The translations under genes were made by a program, and so were the position numbers. The notes under the pieces were generated by a model, which was not told the origin of the DNA, made no database searches, and saw nothing but the letters and a program-made list of their open reading frames with translations. A stretch of DNA of 64,000 nt from Euphorbia lathyris (taxonomy: Eukaryota > Streptophyta > Magnoliopsida > Malpighiales > Euphorbiaceae): assembly GCF_963576675.1 (NCBI RefSeq), contig NC_088917.1:11994001-12058000 (forward strand), written 5' to 3'. Shown here piece by piece: positions 1-10,375 of this stretch; the stretch's first letter is position 1, and every line of letters begins with the position of its first letter.

Positions 1-47
1 TCATCTTTTATTAACGAGGTTATCTTCCATTAATAAGTGGGTGCCTT

Positions 48-147
48 CTATGGTTACTTTGTTTTTGACAAAGTACCATTACTTGGTGTGTTTTACGGTG
101 AAAACACACCAAGTAATGGTACTTTGTCAAAAACAAAGTAACCATAG
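48..147. repeat. Perfect 47-bp inverted repeat with 6-nt loop
   Basis: Arms 48-94 and 101-147 are exact reverse complements around the loop ACGGTG (95-100). Each arm also contains a smaller palindrome (ACTTTGT at 56-62 and ACAAAGT at 68-74). The 9-mer TAATAAGTG flanks the structure at 31-39 and 156-164. It may be a very young foldback MITE or a hairpin-RNA source. No family is recognised. Confidence 0.9.
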
Positions 148-276
148 CCTTTACCTAATAAGTGATAATTCATATTATTAAATTTATACAAGAAACTAAA
201 ACAATATTAATTTAATTAATTTATTTAATTTGCAATTATTGATTATTTTATTTAAAATATATGAAAATTTTATATT

Positions 277-302
277 CGTGCATTGTACGGATTTTCGACT
301 AG
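277..302 (+). mobile_element. Possible Helitron 3' terminus
   Basis: A short stem-loop (CGTGC at 277-281, GTACG at 285-289, one G-T wobble) is followed nine bases later by CTAG (299-302) and a T. That is the layout of a Helitron 3' end inserted between A and T. It resembles the better supported Helitron end at 9570-9596. No matching 5' TC end was located, and it may lie outside the window. Confidence 0.4.
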
Positions 303-545
303 TTATATTACAAAGAAAGGGAAAGAAGGAAATAAGGGGTAAAATATGGAGAGAACGAAAAGTTAACATGTTGAAGAGGAAGTCTAATGTCTAAAAAAGG
401 ACCAACGGTAATAGTAGTTATTAATATAGTTTAATATAAGGCTTAATAGGCATCCAGCCCCTTAAACTTGTAACTTTTTTTCATCTGGCCCCCTCAACTT
501 AGGGGACAACCTCTCAACCCCTTCAACTCTCCAAAAACATCACAT

Positions 546-776
546 ACAACCTCTTACACCTAGGGGTGAGCAAAACCGAACCAAAAACCGAAAACCAAAC
601 AAATCAAACCAAAAAAACTGAACCAAATTGAACCAAATTGCAATTTGGTTCGGTTCGGTTCTTATTTTTTTACAATTTTGGTTTTCAGTTTGGTTTGGAT
701 TGGGTATAAACCGAAAAAACCAAAAAACTAAACTAATCATAATTTAGTTAAACCCAACCCACTACTAATTACTGCC
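546..776. repeat. CCGAACC-rich palindromic repeat inside the MULE
   Basis: Repeated AACCGAACC-type words on the left are mirrored by GGTTCGGTTCGG-type words near 645-660. This resembles a degenerate foldback sequence; a similar word composition recurs at 60110-60520. No coding potential. Confidence 0.4.
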
Positions 777-781
777 AAACC

Positions 782-1782
782 TGTCATGTGTGTATCATAA
801 AAATCATATCTGGACTTCAACCCAAAATAATAACAATAATAACCGCAACAGATTTCTTAATCCAAAAACAATTCGTAAGAAATCATCAAATTCATTTTGT
901 TCAATATAGACATATATTGAAACCAAAAACATATATGTATATATGTAAATCAACCAAATTAAGCCGTAAATCAACATAATTTGATTGTGAAAGGAAATTT
1001 GAGTACGTTATGATTTTATATCCATCGAGAGCTATCCGGATCGGTGGTTCCATATTTGAAGACCATGTTCAGTGAGGGACATGGCCTGTGTACACAGTTT
1101 GAAAGACCTATTGGGTATGACAAAGAAGTGTCGGGTAAGACCATATGGGATAGGCAATGTTAAGAGACGTCTCGATTATATGTGTGGTTATGGATTGATA
1201 CTTAAGGGGAGAAACTCGAGGATGGATATAATGTTTTAAGTTCATTTGGATTATGTTTTCGGTTATGATTGATTTTGATATAAGGTTTTACGTTTGATTA
1301 AATACGAGTTGGTTTGATAAAACACTTATTTGATTACAATATTTTATAAGGTTTTGAATTCAAGAATGGATACAAGATTATATATTTTTATGGTTTTGGT
1401 TTACTACTTTGACTATATTATGAACTTACGTTTTGAGTATATTTTATAAGGTTTTGATTAAATCCCTTTATAAAGGTATATATGTAGCTATGTTAAATAA
1501 AGTTGGTTTTTATAGCTGATAGTTTCTTATTGAGATTTTTGTCTTACGTTTTTAAATGTTTTAATGTTTTTAGGTGAGAAAGTAAAGGATATAGAGAAGG
1601 TTACCGCCCGATTAGGCGAGGTTTGGAAGTTGACTGCTTATTGTTAGAATTATGGTTAGAACTTTGGTATTGCCATTGTAATATAATGATATGTGGATAA
1701 ATTGGAGACTCCTAAGTATTGATTATTATCTTTCTATTTCACGCCCGATGCCGATTGAGGTCATTTAGGATCGGGTGTGACA
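782..1782 (+). mobile_element. Solo LTR (about 1.0 kb) with 5-bp TSD
   Basis: The sequence starts TGTCATG and ends GTGTGACA, so it has TG...CA termini. It is flanked by AAACC at 777-781 and 1783-1787. No internal retrotransposon domain is present, so it is a solo LTR left by LTR-LTR recombination. Its last 50 or so bases (GCCCGATGCCGATTGAGG region) nearly match the 3' end of the 296-bp LTRs at 57005-57300 and 59095-59390, which makes them relatives. It is nested in the MULE at 440-2226. Confidence 0.85.
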
Positions 1783-2235
1783 AAACCCACTATAAATTAT
1801 AGTTAAACCAAAATTAATCATATTAATTGACTTAGTTAGACCCAACCTAACTCACTACACTATTTACTACTATGCCCAACTCACTGCAAATTAGAGTATT
1901 ATTTGTTTATAAAAAAAAATTAAATATTTTTTAAGTTGGCAGATGAAAAAATCGAAAAAGGAAGAAGGCATTTCACTACATCCACCATCATAGACCAAAT
2001 TCTAATTTCACTGCCTCTAATATTGATCCGTGTAAAAAACACGTTTGATTGTTGACCACACCAATACCACGTGTTATTTTTTCGATGTTGAATGTAGTGA
2101 AATTAGGTGTAGGGGGTTGTATGTGATGTTTTTGGAGAGTTGAGGGAGTTGAGAGGTTGTCCCCTAAGTTGAGGGGGCCAGGTGAAAAAAATGTATAAGT
2201 TTAGGAGGCTGAATGCCTATTAAACCTTAATATAA

Positions 2236-3965
2236 AATTCAGTAATTTTTATATTACATTTTAAAGTCAGTGATTTTGAAATCAGTGGTTATATTGTGAA
2301 AATGAAAAAAGTTTAGTAGTCATTGGTGTAATTTACCCTATCAACTTTTCGGGTTTTAATTTTTTACAAATCTAGTTATAGTGATAAACTTTAATAATTT
2401 TATTTAAACATAATTGATTTTAATGACTAATGTACCAATATATAAATACAATATTTTAGTGACCTTCTATTTATGTATTTTACATACCTCAATAATTAGA
2501 GAGACATGTTGACCAAGTCAAGATGTACAATGCATATTACTTAGTAGTGGATCTAAGACATGATTAATGATTAATGATAAGATAAACAAAAATTAAAGGC
2601 GGCTAAGTGATAATTAAGAAATAAAATACTCCATATTATCTTATCTGGAACCCACATTCAGAAAAAAAAAAAAAAACTATATTATATTTTATAATATATA
2701 GTCTTCTCCACTATATATATAAAAAAAAGATGTGACACAAATGAAATAATGGGGCATTGAAGTGCATGGTGATTTGGTACATTTTCTTTCACTTACGTCT
2801 ATTTTTTTCATTATTTTGTACTATTTTTTAATAATACCAACCTCAATAAAATGATGTGTGATAGCATCGATAGTGGCAGATTCAGAATCGAAATTTTATA
2901 AGTGATTTATGTGGTAGATGACATATCGAACCATATAAATCATAATAGTTTTGGGTCAAGTCATTGATGAAAATGAGGAGAAACTTCGATGGTTAGAGAT
3001 GTGTTGCATTCCAACCCGTTATAAATTTATTATATCAGTGTTTAATATCGAATTCGGTATTTAAAGTGATCAACTTATTTCATATATGTAAGAAATGACA
3101 TTTTTCACAATCTATAATTAATAAGAGGATGACTTATCAAAATTGCAATATAAATTAAAGTCTGTTTAGTTTATCTGCTGTTTGTTGTTAAAGCAGAAAT
3201 TTTCTGTTTTTATAAAATGTTACTTTTGTACGAGATGTCTAACCAAACACCTAAAACTTTAGATTTTAAAGTGAAATGACAGATGGAAGAAGAAAAAGGA
3301 GTAACCAACCACATCCCTTAATCGAGTTTTATGTTTCTCTTGGAGGCTTACAATATTTTATTATAATATTTTATTATAAACTTAAGCCTAATATATCAAT
3401 TGAAAAACTATTAATTTAATCAGTAACTTTGGAAAATAAATTCAGAAATAAATATTTTTCATTAGTAAAAGTTTTTAAGAATTTGTATGAAATTCTAAAA
3501 AAAAAAGGATTTGTATGAAATTAATGCTGTTAGATAATTAAAAAAAATACAAAAATAAATAATGTGTCAGTTTTAAACATGAATTATTTTAAACCTTTAA
3601 AAGTTGATAAATAGGTATATTAAGGTTAATTCTGTTAGTAAAAACAATTCAAACCAAAATAGGAGTTAAAATTAAAGGTAAAAGGAGTATTTTTTATTTA
3701 TATTTAGTTCTTTTATAATTTAATATAAAGACAAAACTAAAAGAATATATATATATATATAATAAATTTGCTACCTCGTGACAGTTTTAAGCAGTTGAAT
3801 TAAGTAAATAATAAATTATATTTTATTTTTTTTATTAGCATCTAGCTGCCATGTATACATAAAAGTCTATCATTTGTAACGTGGTTGTCATGCCACTCTT
3901 CAGGTGATTTTTTCTATACGAAATGACATGAATGACTTTACTGAAATACGAATAAAAGTTGGCAA
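2236..3965. other. AT-rich intergenic stretch, nothing recognised
   Basis: No coding region, RNA gene or clean transposon boundary was seen. It contains homopolymer runs (about 2660) and an (AT)n microsatellite at about 3745-3765. Confidence 0.6.
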
Positions 3966-3971
3966 GAAGTA

Positions 3972-4415
3972 TTATTAGACTCCTCATTTTTTATTTTTTG
4001 GTTCATTAAACTCTTGGTTTTTTTTATACATTAAAACCTTGATCATTTATTTTTGGTTTTATTAAGCTTTTGATGACCAAAAAAATCAATTTTGAACATA
4101 AAACTCGGTTAACAGAGTGTTATTCATATCACATGCATTCGAAATTTGTATTTTTTCACTGTTTGAAATCAGTTTTGGATGTGTAATGTGGTTAACCCTT
4201 AATTCAAACTGTAAAAAATATTTTTTTTATATAGTTTCAAATATAGATAAAATTAATAACGTTTTTTTAACAGAATTAAATTTTCACAACTTATTAATTG
4301 GTAAGCAAGGGGTCAATGAGACCAAAGATAAATGACCAGGAGATTAATGTATCCAAATAAATGATCCAACGCTTAATGAACTAAAAAATAAAGATAAGGG
4401 GCTTAAGCCGATGCT
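3972..4415. mobile_element. TIR-bearing non-autonomous element
   Basis: The left arm (about 3977-4020, GGTTCATTAAACTC) is mirrored by the right arm (about 4368-4405, TTAATGAACTAAAAAATAAA). The arms are imperfect and AT-rich. No transposase is present. A related TIR pair occurs in the response-regulator gene at 26049-26400. Boundaries are approximate. Confidence 0.55.
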
Positions 4416-4454
4416 TTTTACCATAAAAGTTTAATGACTTTATTGAAAAAAATG

Positions 4455-5175
4455 AAATTCAGTAACCTTTTCGAAACTAATTCAAGACTTGAGTGCTTAT
4501 GGGTGCAATTAACCCATTGTTTCCTTTATTCTTCAAATTTCATCCATAAAAGACAGGTAAATTACACATATGGTCACTGAACTTTATCCATTTTAATATT
4601 GTAGCCACTGAACTCCAATTTTTATGGTATGACCATTGAACTTTACACGTTTAACACCGGTGACCACTCAACTTTAACTAACTCTCAAAATGACCGTTAA
4701 CAACTTCAAAATGAAAATATTCAAGAACTAAAGTTGTTCAGAACGACATTTACCATGAAGCCACGTTTTTTATTTTCTAAAATCACATTTTTTGAAGTTT
4801 TCTCTCTCTAAAAATCCACTCCATCTCCTAACCAAACAACACCTAAATGACCTCAAAACGAAAATTTTCAAAAATTAAAGTCCCTTACAATATCATTAAC
4901 TCTTCTAATTTTTTATTTTGAAACCGTCAACAATCGTTTTGAGGCGTTGAGTGACCACCGATATTAAAAAGTGTAAAATTCAGTAGCCATACCAATAAAA
5001 TTGAAATTCATTATCCATAATATTAAAATGAGTAAAGTTCAGTAGTCATAAGTGTAATTTACCCAAACAAAACGAAGTTCAGTAACCTTTTCGAAACTAA
5101 CTCAAAACTTAAGTGACCATCGATGCAATTAACCCATTGTTTCCTTTATTCTTCAATTTCAACCATAAAAGACAA
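4455..5175. repeat. Direct duplication of about 100 bp flanking a MITE
   Basis: Positions about 4455-4555 and 5078-5175 are near-identical direct copies (both contain CAGTAACCTTTTCGAAACTA and CCCATTGTTTCCTTTATTC). They bracket the TIR element at 4556-5064. The flank resembles the outer TIR of the nested element in intron 2 of the response-regulator gene (21790-22560). Confidence 0.75.
4556..5064. mobile_element. MITE with GGTAAATTACAC termini
   Basis: It starts GGTAAATTACAC and ends GTGTAATTTACC, with long imperfect inverted arms carrying repeated GTCACTGAACTTT-like words. The same family is present at 21953-22445 and, more diverged, at 26515-26937. It is probably MULE-derived and has no ORF. 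Confidence 0.75.
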
Positions 5176-5765
5176 TACTTTGTCACTACTCATAACAAAT
5201 TTGTGGAATAATTTCCAACCAAACAAACAAGAAAAAGAAAAAATAGGACCACACTCCTACCTGAAATGTAACCTAGAATTTCCACATGTGGGGAAAATCA
5301 GGACATTATCTTCTAATAGGAAAAAAGATAAATATAAAGTAAAAAAGTTTTTTCTTTTTTTTCAATAGAACAATAATTACATCTTTTACCCCTTTGTGCC
5401 ACTCACTCTTGAATATTAGTAATTTAATAATGGGATATTTTTATATTTTAGGTCCTAAAAAGAAATTTGCTTTTTAGGCCTCAAAAGGGTAACCCTGGGA
5501 AGAAAGAAAATAAAATTAATTAATTAATTAATAGAAAAATTATAAAGTTGACCACGCATGTTAATTAAGCTATTGACAGTTGGGTTTTAATATTTTAAAG
5601 AAAAAAGACAGTTGGGTTTTAGAGATTAATTCATGTGGATTAAGATTACATTATAATTAATTATTATTATTAGAAGCTAAGCATGGTCATCTAATTGCTT
5701 TTAATGCCGGTTTAGTGGTATATATGGTAGTTATTTTGGAAAGAAAATCAGCTAGCTACGGCTGT
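5176..5765. other. Intergenic, nothing recognised
   Basis: AT-rich sequence with a short TTAA microsatellite near 5516-5532. No supported gene, RNA or transposon boundary. Confidence 0.5.
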
Positions 5766-5768
5766 AAA

Positions 5769-6841
5769 TAAGCAGAACCACTCCTGAGCAGTTCGATATC
5801 GATTCGATTTAGAAATGATCCGAGCTTAGCACGGTGAAACTCGGTTCGAAAGCTCGTGAGCAGACTCAGTTATAGATGCATGAATAAGCTCATAAATAAT
5901 GTTCATGAACACGCTTGTGAGCAAGTTTGGTTCGACTATTTTTATAATAATAATATTTTTATAAAGAGAGAAATGTAAAAAAAAACGTAATTTTGTGTAA
6001 AATTTAGTTTTGTAGATTTCTGATAAGGGCATCGCTTTAGAGAAGGGGGGATCACTGAAACAGGCCCACACGGTGTGTCAGACAGCAACACATCGTGTGG
6101 ATACGAGAGCAGCCACGAAAGAACAGGAGAAAGACAATCATACGACGACCAGAAAAGGAAGGTTCAGCTTTTTTCCCCTTAATTCACACAATGTGTCACT
6201 ATTCCAACACGTCATGTCAATTATCAGAATTTCATCCCACACGACGTGCGAGCTGATTAACCAACTAGCTCTTCTGTTTCTATTTTTATCCTAATTACGA
6301 CTCTACCACCACTTATATACAATTTCTGTCATTAATCTATTTACTAATTTTCCGTTTAATAGTTTAGGCTATGTTAATTGTGCGTTAGAGACTTTTATAT
6401 CTTTTCTAACCTAGGATTTGGAAGGTATGTAAACCTTTCTTTTTGTAATAAAGGTATCTTTTATCAACTGAAATCAAAATTACTCCTTTGAAAGTTAGGG
6501 TTCTACCGGTTTGCGATTATTTCCTTCAAATTTATCTTGGGAAGAGTTTGATTCTTTATTAGTTTAAAATTAAAACTATCATTTTGTATTCGATCCATAT
6601 CAGTTTCAAAACAATTGAGAAAATTTTAAATTAATATAATTAATGAACATAATTAACGAGTTATTCATGAGCGAAGTTCATGAACAGAATTAACAAAGCT
6701 GCTCATGAACAAATTTTGTGAATAAACCTGTGAACAAACTCACGAGCGGCTCACAAACATGATATTAAGTTCGAACTCATCAAATTCCTGAGAACCCGAG
6801 CATGAGCAGGTCAAATCTCGACTCGATTCGATTACAACCCG
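5769..6841. mobile_element. GGCTGTAA-type foldback element
   Basis: The left end (GGCTGTAAATAAGC, then GATTCGATT) is mirrored at the right end near 6800-6841 (GACTCGATTCGATTACAACC). Both arms are rich in GAGC/GCTC and TGTTCATGAAC words. The middle (about 6060-6560) is not mirrored and is of unknown origin. Similar arms recur at 13208-13670, 17838-19060 and 21055-21207. Confidence 0.55.
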
Positions 6842-7306
6842 ACAATTATAGTGATCTATAATAAACAACTCACAACAATAATAAAAACAATAACAGCTAA
6901 ACATTAAATACCCTTAATTTATATGTTTTTTTAGAGAGATTTATATGATTAAATTTTAACAATATTTTTTTGAAACTATTACTGGCTTCTAGTTAAAGTC
7001 TTGTAGAATTTAAATTTAAAATTTGTAAATTAAACGACTTAACCATATTTAACTACATTTAAGCTAATCTTAAATCTTAAATTAGTAAATAATTCTGTTG
7101 TTTTGGTTCTTTTTATGAATTGTTTGATTTCTTTTTCCTTTTATGGAAGCATGCTAAACAGGCAATATCTCACTAATCAAGGTTAAAAAAAATATTCTCA
7201 TTCTTTATTTGTTTTCTTTTTTTACTAAATTTTATTTGTTAAATTATGTTTTTGAATGAATGTATATTATTTTGACATTAAAAAGAAGACTAATGCATAA
7301 ATGTAA

Positions 7307-8004
7307 GTCCTAATACACAAATAACCCCTTGAACTTGTCCAACTGTTGCAACTGCCCAACATCCCCTATTCATAGATCTGCACCTGCCTTTGTACAGTTA
7401 GATATAAAATTATCTATTTTTGAAACAGGAATTAAAGTAGTAGATCTCGATTAGCAAAGGTCTGGAGAAATTTTCTAGTTATGCCCAACTTTTAATTGTA
7501 ACAACTTACCCCTCAAACTTGTCCAATTGTAAAATATAACTCCTCAAACTTGTCCAACAGTAAAACATAACCCCAAATTGGAATTTTTTTTATCCCGTAG
7601 TTGAAGCAACCGTAAAAACGTTTCTCCGGATTCGTATCACGCCATGAAATCTTCAATGGGGCTATTTCTCCACATAAACATGTTTTCACCCCCGTAATAT
7701 CTCAAAACTTTGAATTAAGAAATCACTAAAAAAGCCAATAGGAATAACAAAAAGAAGAAGTTGAAGAATTGAGGATTTGGTTACTTAAATACTAATTTTT
7801 TTGGGTCCAAAGATTTGATTATCACATTCCACGAGCGTTGCAGCTTTTGTATTTCATGTGTTTCTTCAATTGCAGTTCATGTCAGCAATTTGAGGTTCTG
7901 CTTTACAATTGGACAAGTTTGAGGGGTAAGTTCTTACAATTGAAAGTTAGGGAGGACAGTTGCAACATTTGGACAAGTTCAGGGGTTATTTGTGTATTGG
8001 ACCC
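7307..8004. mobile_element. TIR element with 8-bp TSD AAATGTAA
   Basis: The left TIR (CTAATACACAAATAACCCC, then TTGAACTTGTCCAACTGTTG) is mirrored at the right end (ACATTTGGACAAGTTCAGGG, then TTATTTGTGTATTGGACCC). Direct repeats AAATGTAA at 7299-7306 and 8005-8012 fit the target duplication of a MULE-like or hAT-like element. No transposase ORF. Confidence 0.75.
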
Positions 8005-8012
8005 AAATGTAA

Positions 8013-8840
8013 CTCATCTTTTAAAGCCCATAATGTTTTTATTATTTGTTAAGTAAACCCTTAGCTAAACTTTCCATTTGACACACCACCCCCTCAATCA
8101 ATTATAATCAGGGAAAGCACTAACTTTCGTCTTAACGTTTTAGCGATTTCACCCTAATATATGAAATCGTACATATTTGCCTTAATGTTTCTAAGTAAAA
8201 TCAATTTTAATTTTATATTATCGAAAATTTGAAAATGCTGGTTTGACTGTTATTTAGCTGCCACATTACACATTCCAAACATTAATTATGTTTAAGATCT
8301 TATTATGTTGTTAACACAATTGAAAAAATATATGTTAAAACACTAAAAACTAAGCATGTCATATATAAGTTAACCACAATATTTTTTTTTAATGTGTCTA
8401 AAATCTTTTCTGTAAAATGTACGAACCTGATTTAATTTACTAACAAACATATTTCGAATGTTTGATATGACATTTAAATAACACTCAAACCAATATTTTC
8501 AAATTTATGACAATGTAGAACTATAATTGATCTTACTTGTAAAATCTAGGATTAAATTTGTACTATTTTATATGTTAGGATCAAATATAAACTTCTCTAA
8601 AAATGTTAGGATAAAATTTTACAATTATCCACTTAATAGTTATACATATTAAGACTTTATAGAAAAATTAATTAAGAAAATCAAATTCGGCTCTTTCAAT
8701 ATGTGTCGGGAATTATATTATTTACAATTCAATTTTTTTTTCTATAACTACTGATTTCTAACGGTTAAAAAACAAAATTTGAATTACAGATGAAATAAAT
8801 ACAGATTTTTTAACTGAGTATTATATTCATAATTTTTTAA
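8013..8840. other. AT-rich intergenic stretch, nothing recognised
   Basis: No gene, RNA or element boundary could be supported. The right limit is the abrupt junction with LINE sequence at 8841. Confidence 0.5.
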
Positions 8841-9569
8841 CGGTTACATGGTAGGAGAGACAGGGATTATGTTGCTCAATTTTTCTTTGCCAAGAGAAAA
8901 CTTAATGAGGTGTTGGAAGCTGAGGAGAGGTTCTACAAGCAGAGAGTTAAGGTATTCTGGCTGACTGAGGGGGACAGAAATACTAAGTTCTTCCATGCTA
9001 GTGTAAAGGCCAGAAGACAATAGAATCAAATTGTAACTCTAAAAGACGATTCAGGTGGGGAGACTGATAACCAGGAAACTATGTTGGATATGTCACAGAG
9101 GTATTTCCAATCAGTGTACTTTTCAAATGGTCAAACTGAGTCAGAAACAGTCAATGTTATTGACGTTGTGATTGACACACCCACAAATGAGAGGCTCGCG
9201 GCCCAATTCGAGGTAATTGATTTTAAGAACGCTCTATTCTCTATGAGTTTGAACAAATCCCCTAGACCTGATGGGCTTAATCCAGGATTTTATCAAGCCT
9301 TTTGGATACAATTGGAAGTGAGGCGGGAGCAGCTTGTGGGCATTGGTTGGATCAAGGTGAGTTCCCTCCGGATCTAAATGATACCGCAATTATTTTGATT
9401 CCGAAAATTGACAAGTCATCCTTACTTAAGGATTTTCGCCCTATCTCCCTTGCAATGTTTTGTACAATATAATTGCAAAGGCCTTAGCTAACCGACTAAA
9501 AAGTGTACTCCCTGATATTATTGGAGAAACATAATCTACTTTTGTCCCTGGAAGATTTATAATTGATAA

Positions 9570-10375
9570 CTAGTTTTTGACCCGTGCGATGCACGGATTC
9601 ATCTTAATATATAAATATTAACAAAAATACAATTAATAATTACAATTAATGATATAAAAAAGGAGGAAGTGACACCTCAGCTCCATCGTTACTGTTTTAT
9701 ATTATATATAGATGTGCAGAGAATTAGAGAGATTTTAGGGACTAATTTAAATTATGTAGAACTTTTAGATATAGATATGCAGAGAATTAGAGAGATTTTA
9801 GGGATTAATTTAAATTATGTAGAACTCTTAGATATAATACGGATAAAATAATCTTTTTATAAATAAATATAATAATATAACTAAAGTTAATATATTATAT
9901 TTTTTATCAGTAAAAAAGGAGGAAGTGACACCTCAGCTCCATCGTTATTGTTTTATATTATATATAGAATATAGATATGCAGAGAATTAGAGGGATTTTA
10001 GGGATTAATATAAAATTATGTAGAACTCTTAGACATAGTACGGATAAAATAATCTTTTTATAAATAAATATAATAATATAACTAAAGTTAATATATTATA
10101 TTTTATATTATATTTTTTATCAGTAAAAAAGGAGGAAGTGACACCTCAGCTCCATCGTTACTGTTTTATATTATATATAGATTAGAGGGATTTTAGGGAT
10201 TAATTTAAATTATGTAGAACTCTTAGATATAGTACGGATAAAATAATCTTTTTATAAATAAATATAATAATATAACTAAAGTTAATATCTTATATTTTAT
10301 ATTATATTTTTTATCAGTAAAAAAGGAGGAAGTGACACCTCAGCTCTATCGTTACTGTTTTATATTATATATAGA
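9570..10375 (-). mobile_element. Non-autonomous Helitron inserted in LINE copy A
   Basis: Read on the minus strand it begins TC (10375-10374) and ends CTAG (9573-9570). A perfect CCGTGC-GAT-GCACGG hairpin (9582-9596) lies 8 nt before CTAG. It sits exactly between A (9569) and T (10376). Removing it restores AATTGATAATGTGCAGG, which is the uninterrupted sequence in LINE copy B near 15036-15055. The paralogous empty site and the structural hallmarks together make the boundaries essentially certain. It has no Rep/helicase ORF. Confidence 0.93.
9657..10375 (-). repeat. Repeated Helitron 5' ends, four copies
   Basis: The block AAGGAGGAAGTGACACCTCA, followed by a CATCGTTACTG and TATATTATATATAG segment, occurs at about 9660, 9915, 10130 and 10322. 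On the minus strand each is a copy of the Helitron 5' terminus. The intervening 190-260 bp segments are also similar to each other. The Helitron thus carries a head-to-tail array of its own start region. Confidence 0.85.

Larger units (their letters stand above)
440..2226. mobile_element. MULE-type non-autonomous transposon with 9-bp TSD
   Basis: The two ends form inverted repeats of about 125 bp (from GGCTTAATAGGCATC at 440; the mirror end closes with GCCTATTAAACC at 2226). The element is flanked by the identical 9-mer TTAATATAA at 431-439 and 2227-2235. Long TIRs with a 9-bp target duplication are typical of Mutator-like elements. There is no transposase ORF. Without the nested solo LTR (782-1782) and its duplicated site, the element would be about 780 bp. 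Confidence 0.85.

Noticed and set aside
540..740. Minus-strand ORF of 66 codons rich in Phe/Asn/Gln
   Set aside because: It is the translation of a CCGAACC-type palindromic repeat inside a MULE element; no domain or gene context.
9669..9851. Repeated RIREILGINLNYVELLD peptide as a gene
   Set aside because: It is a translation of the tandem repeats inside the Helitron; not conserved in frame between units.
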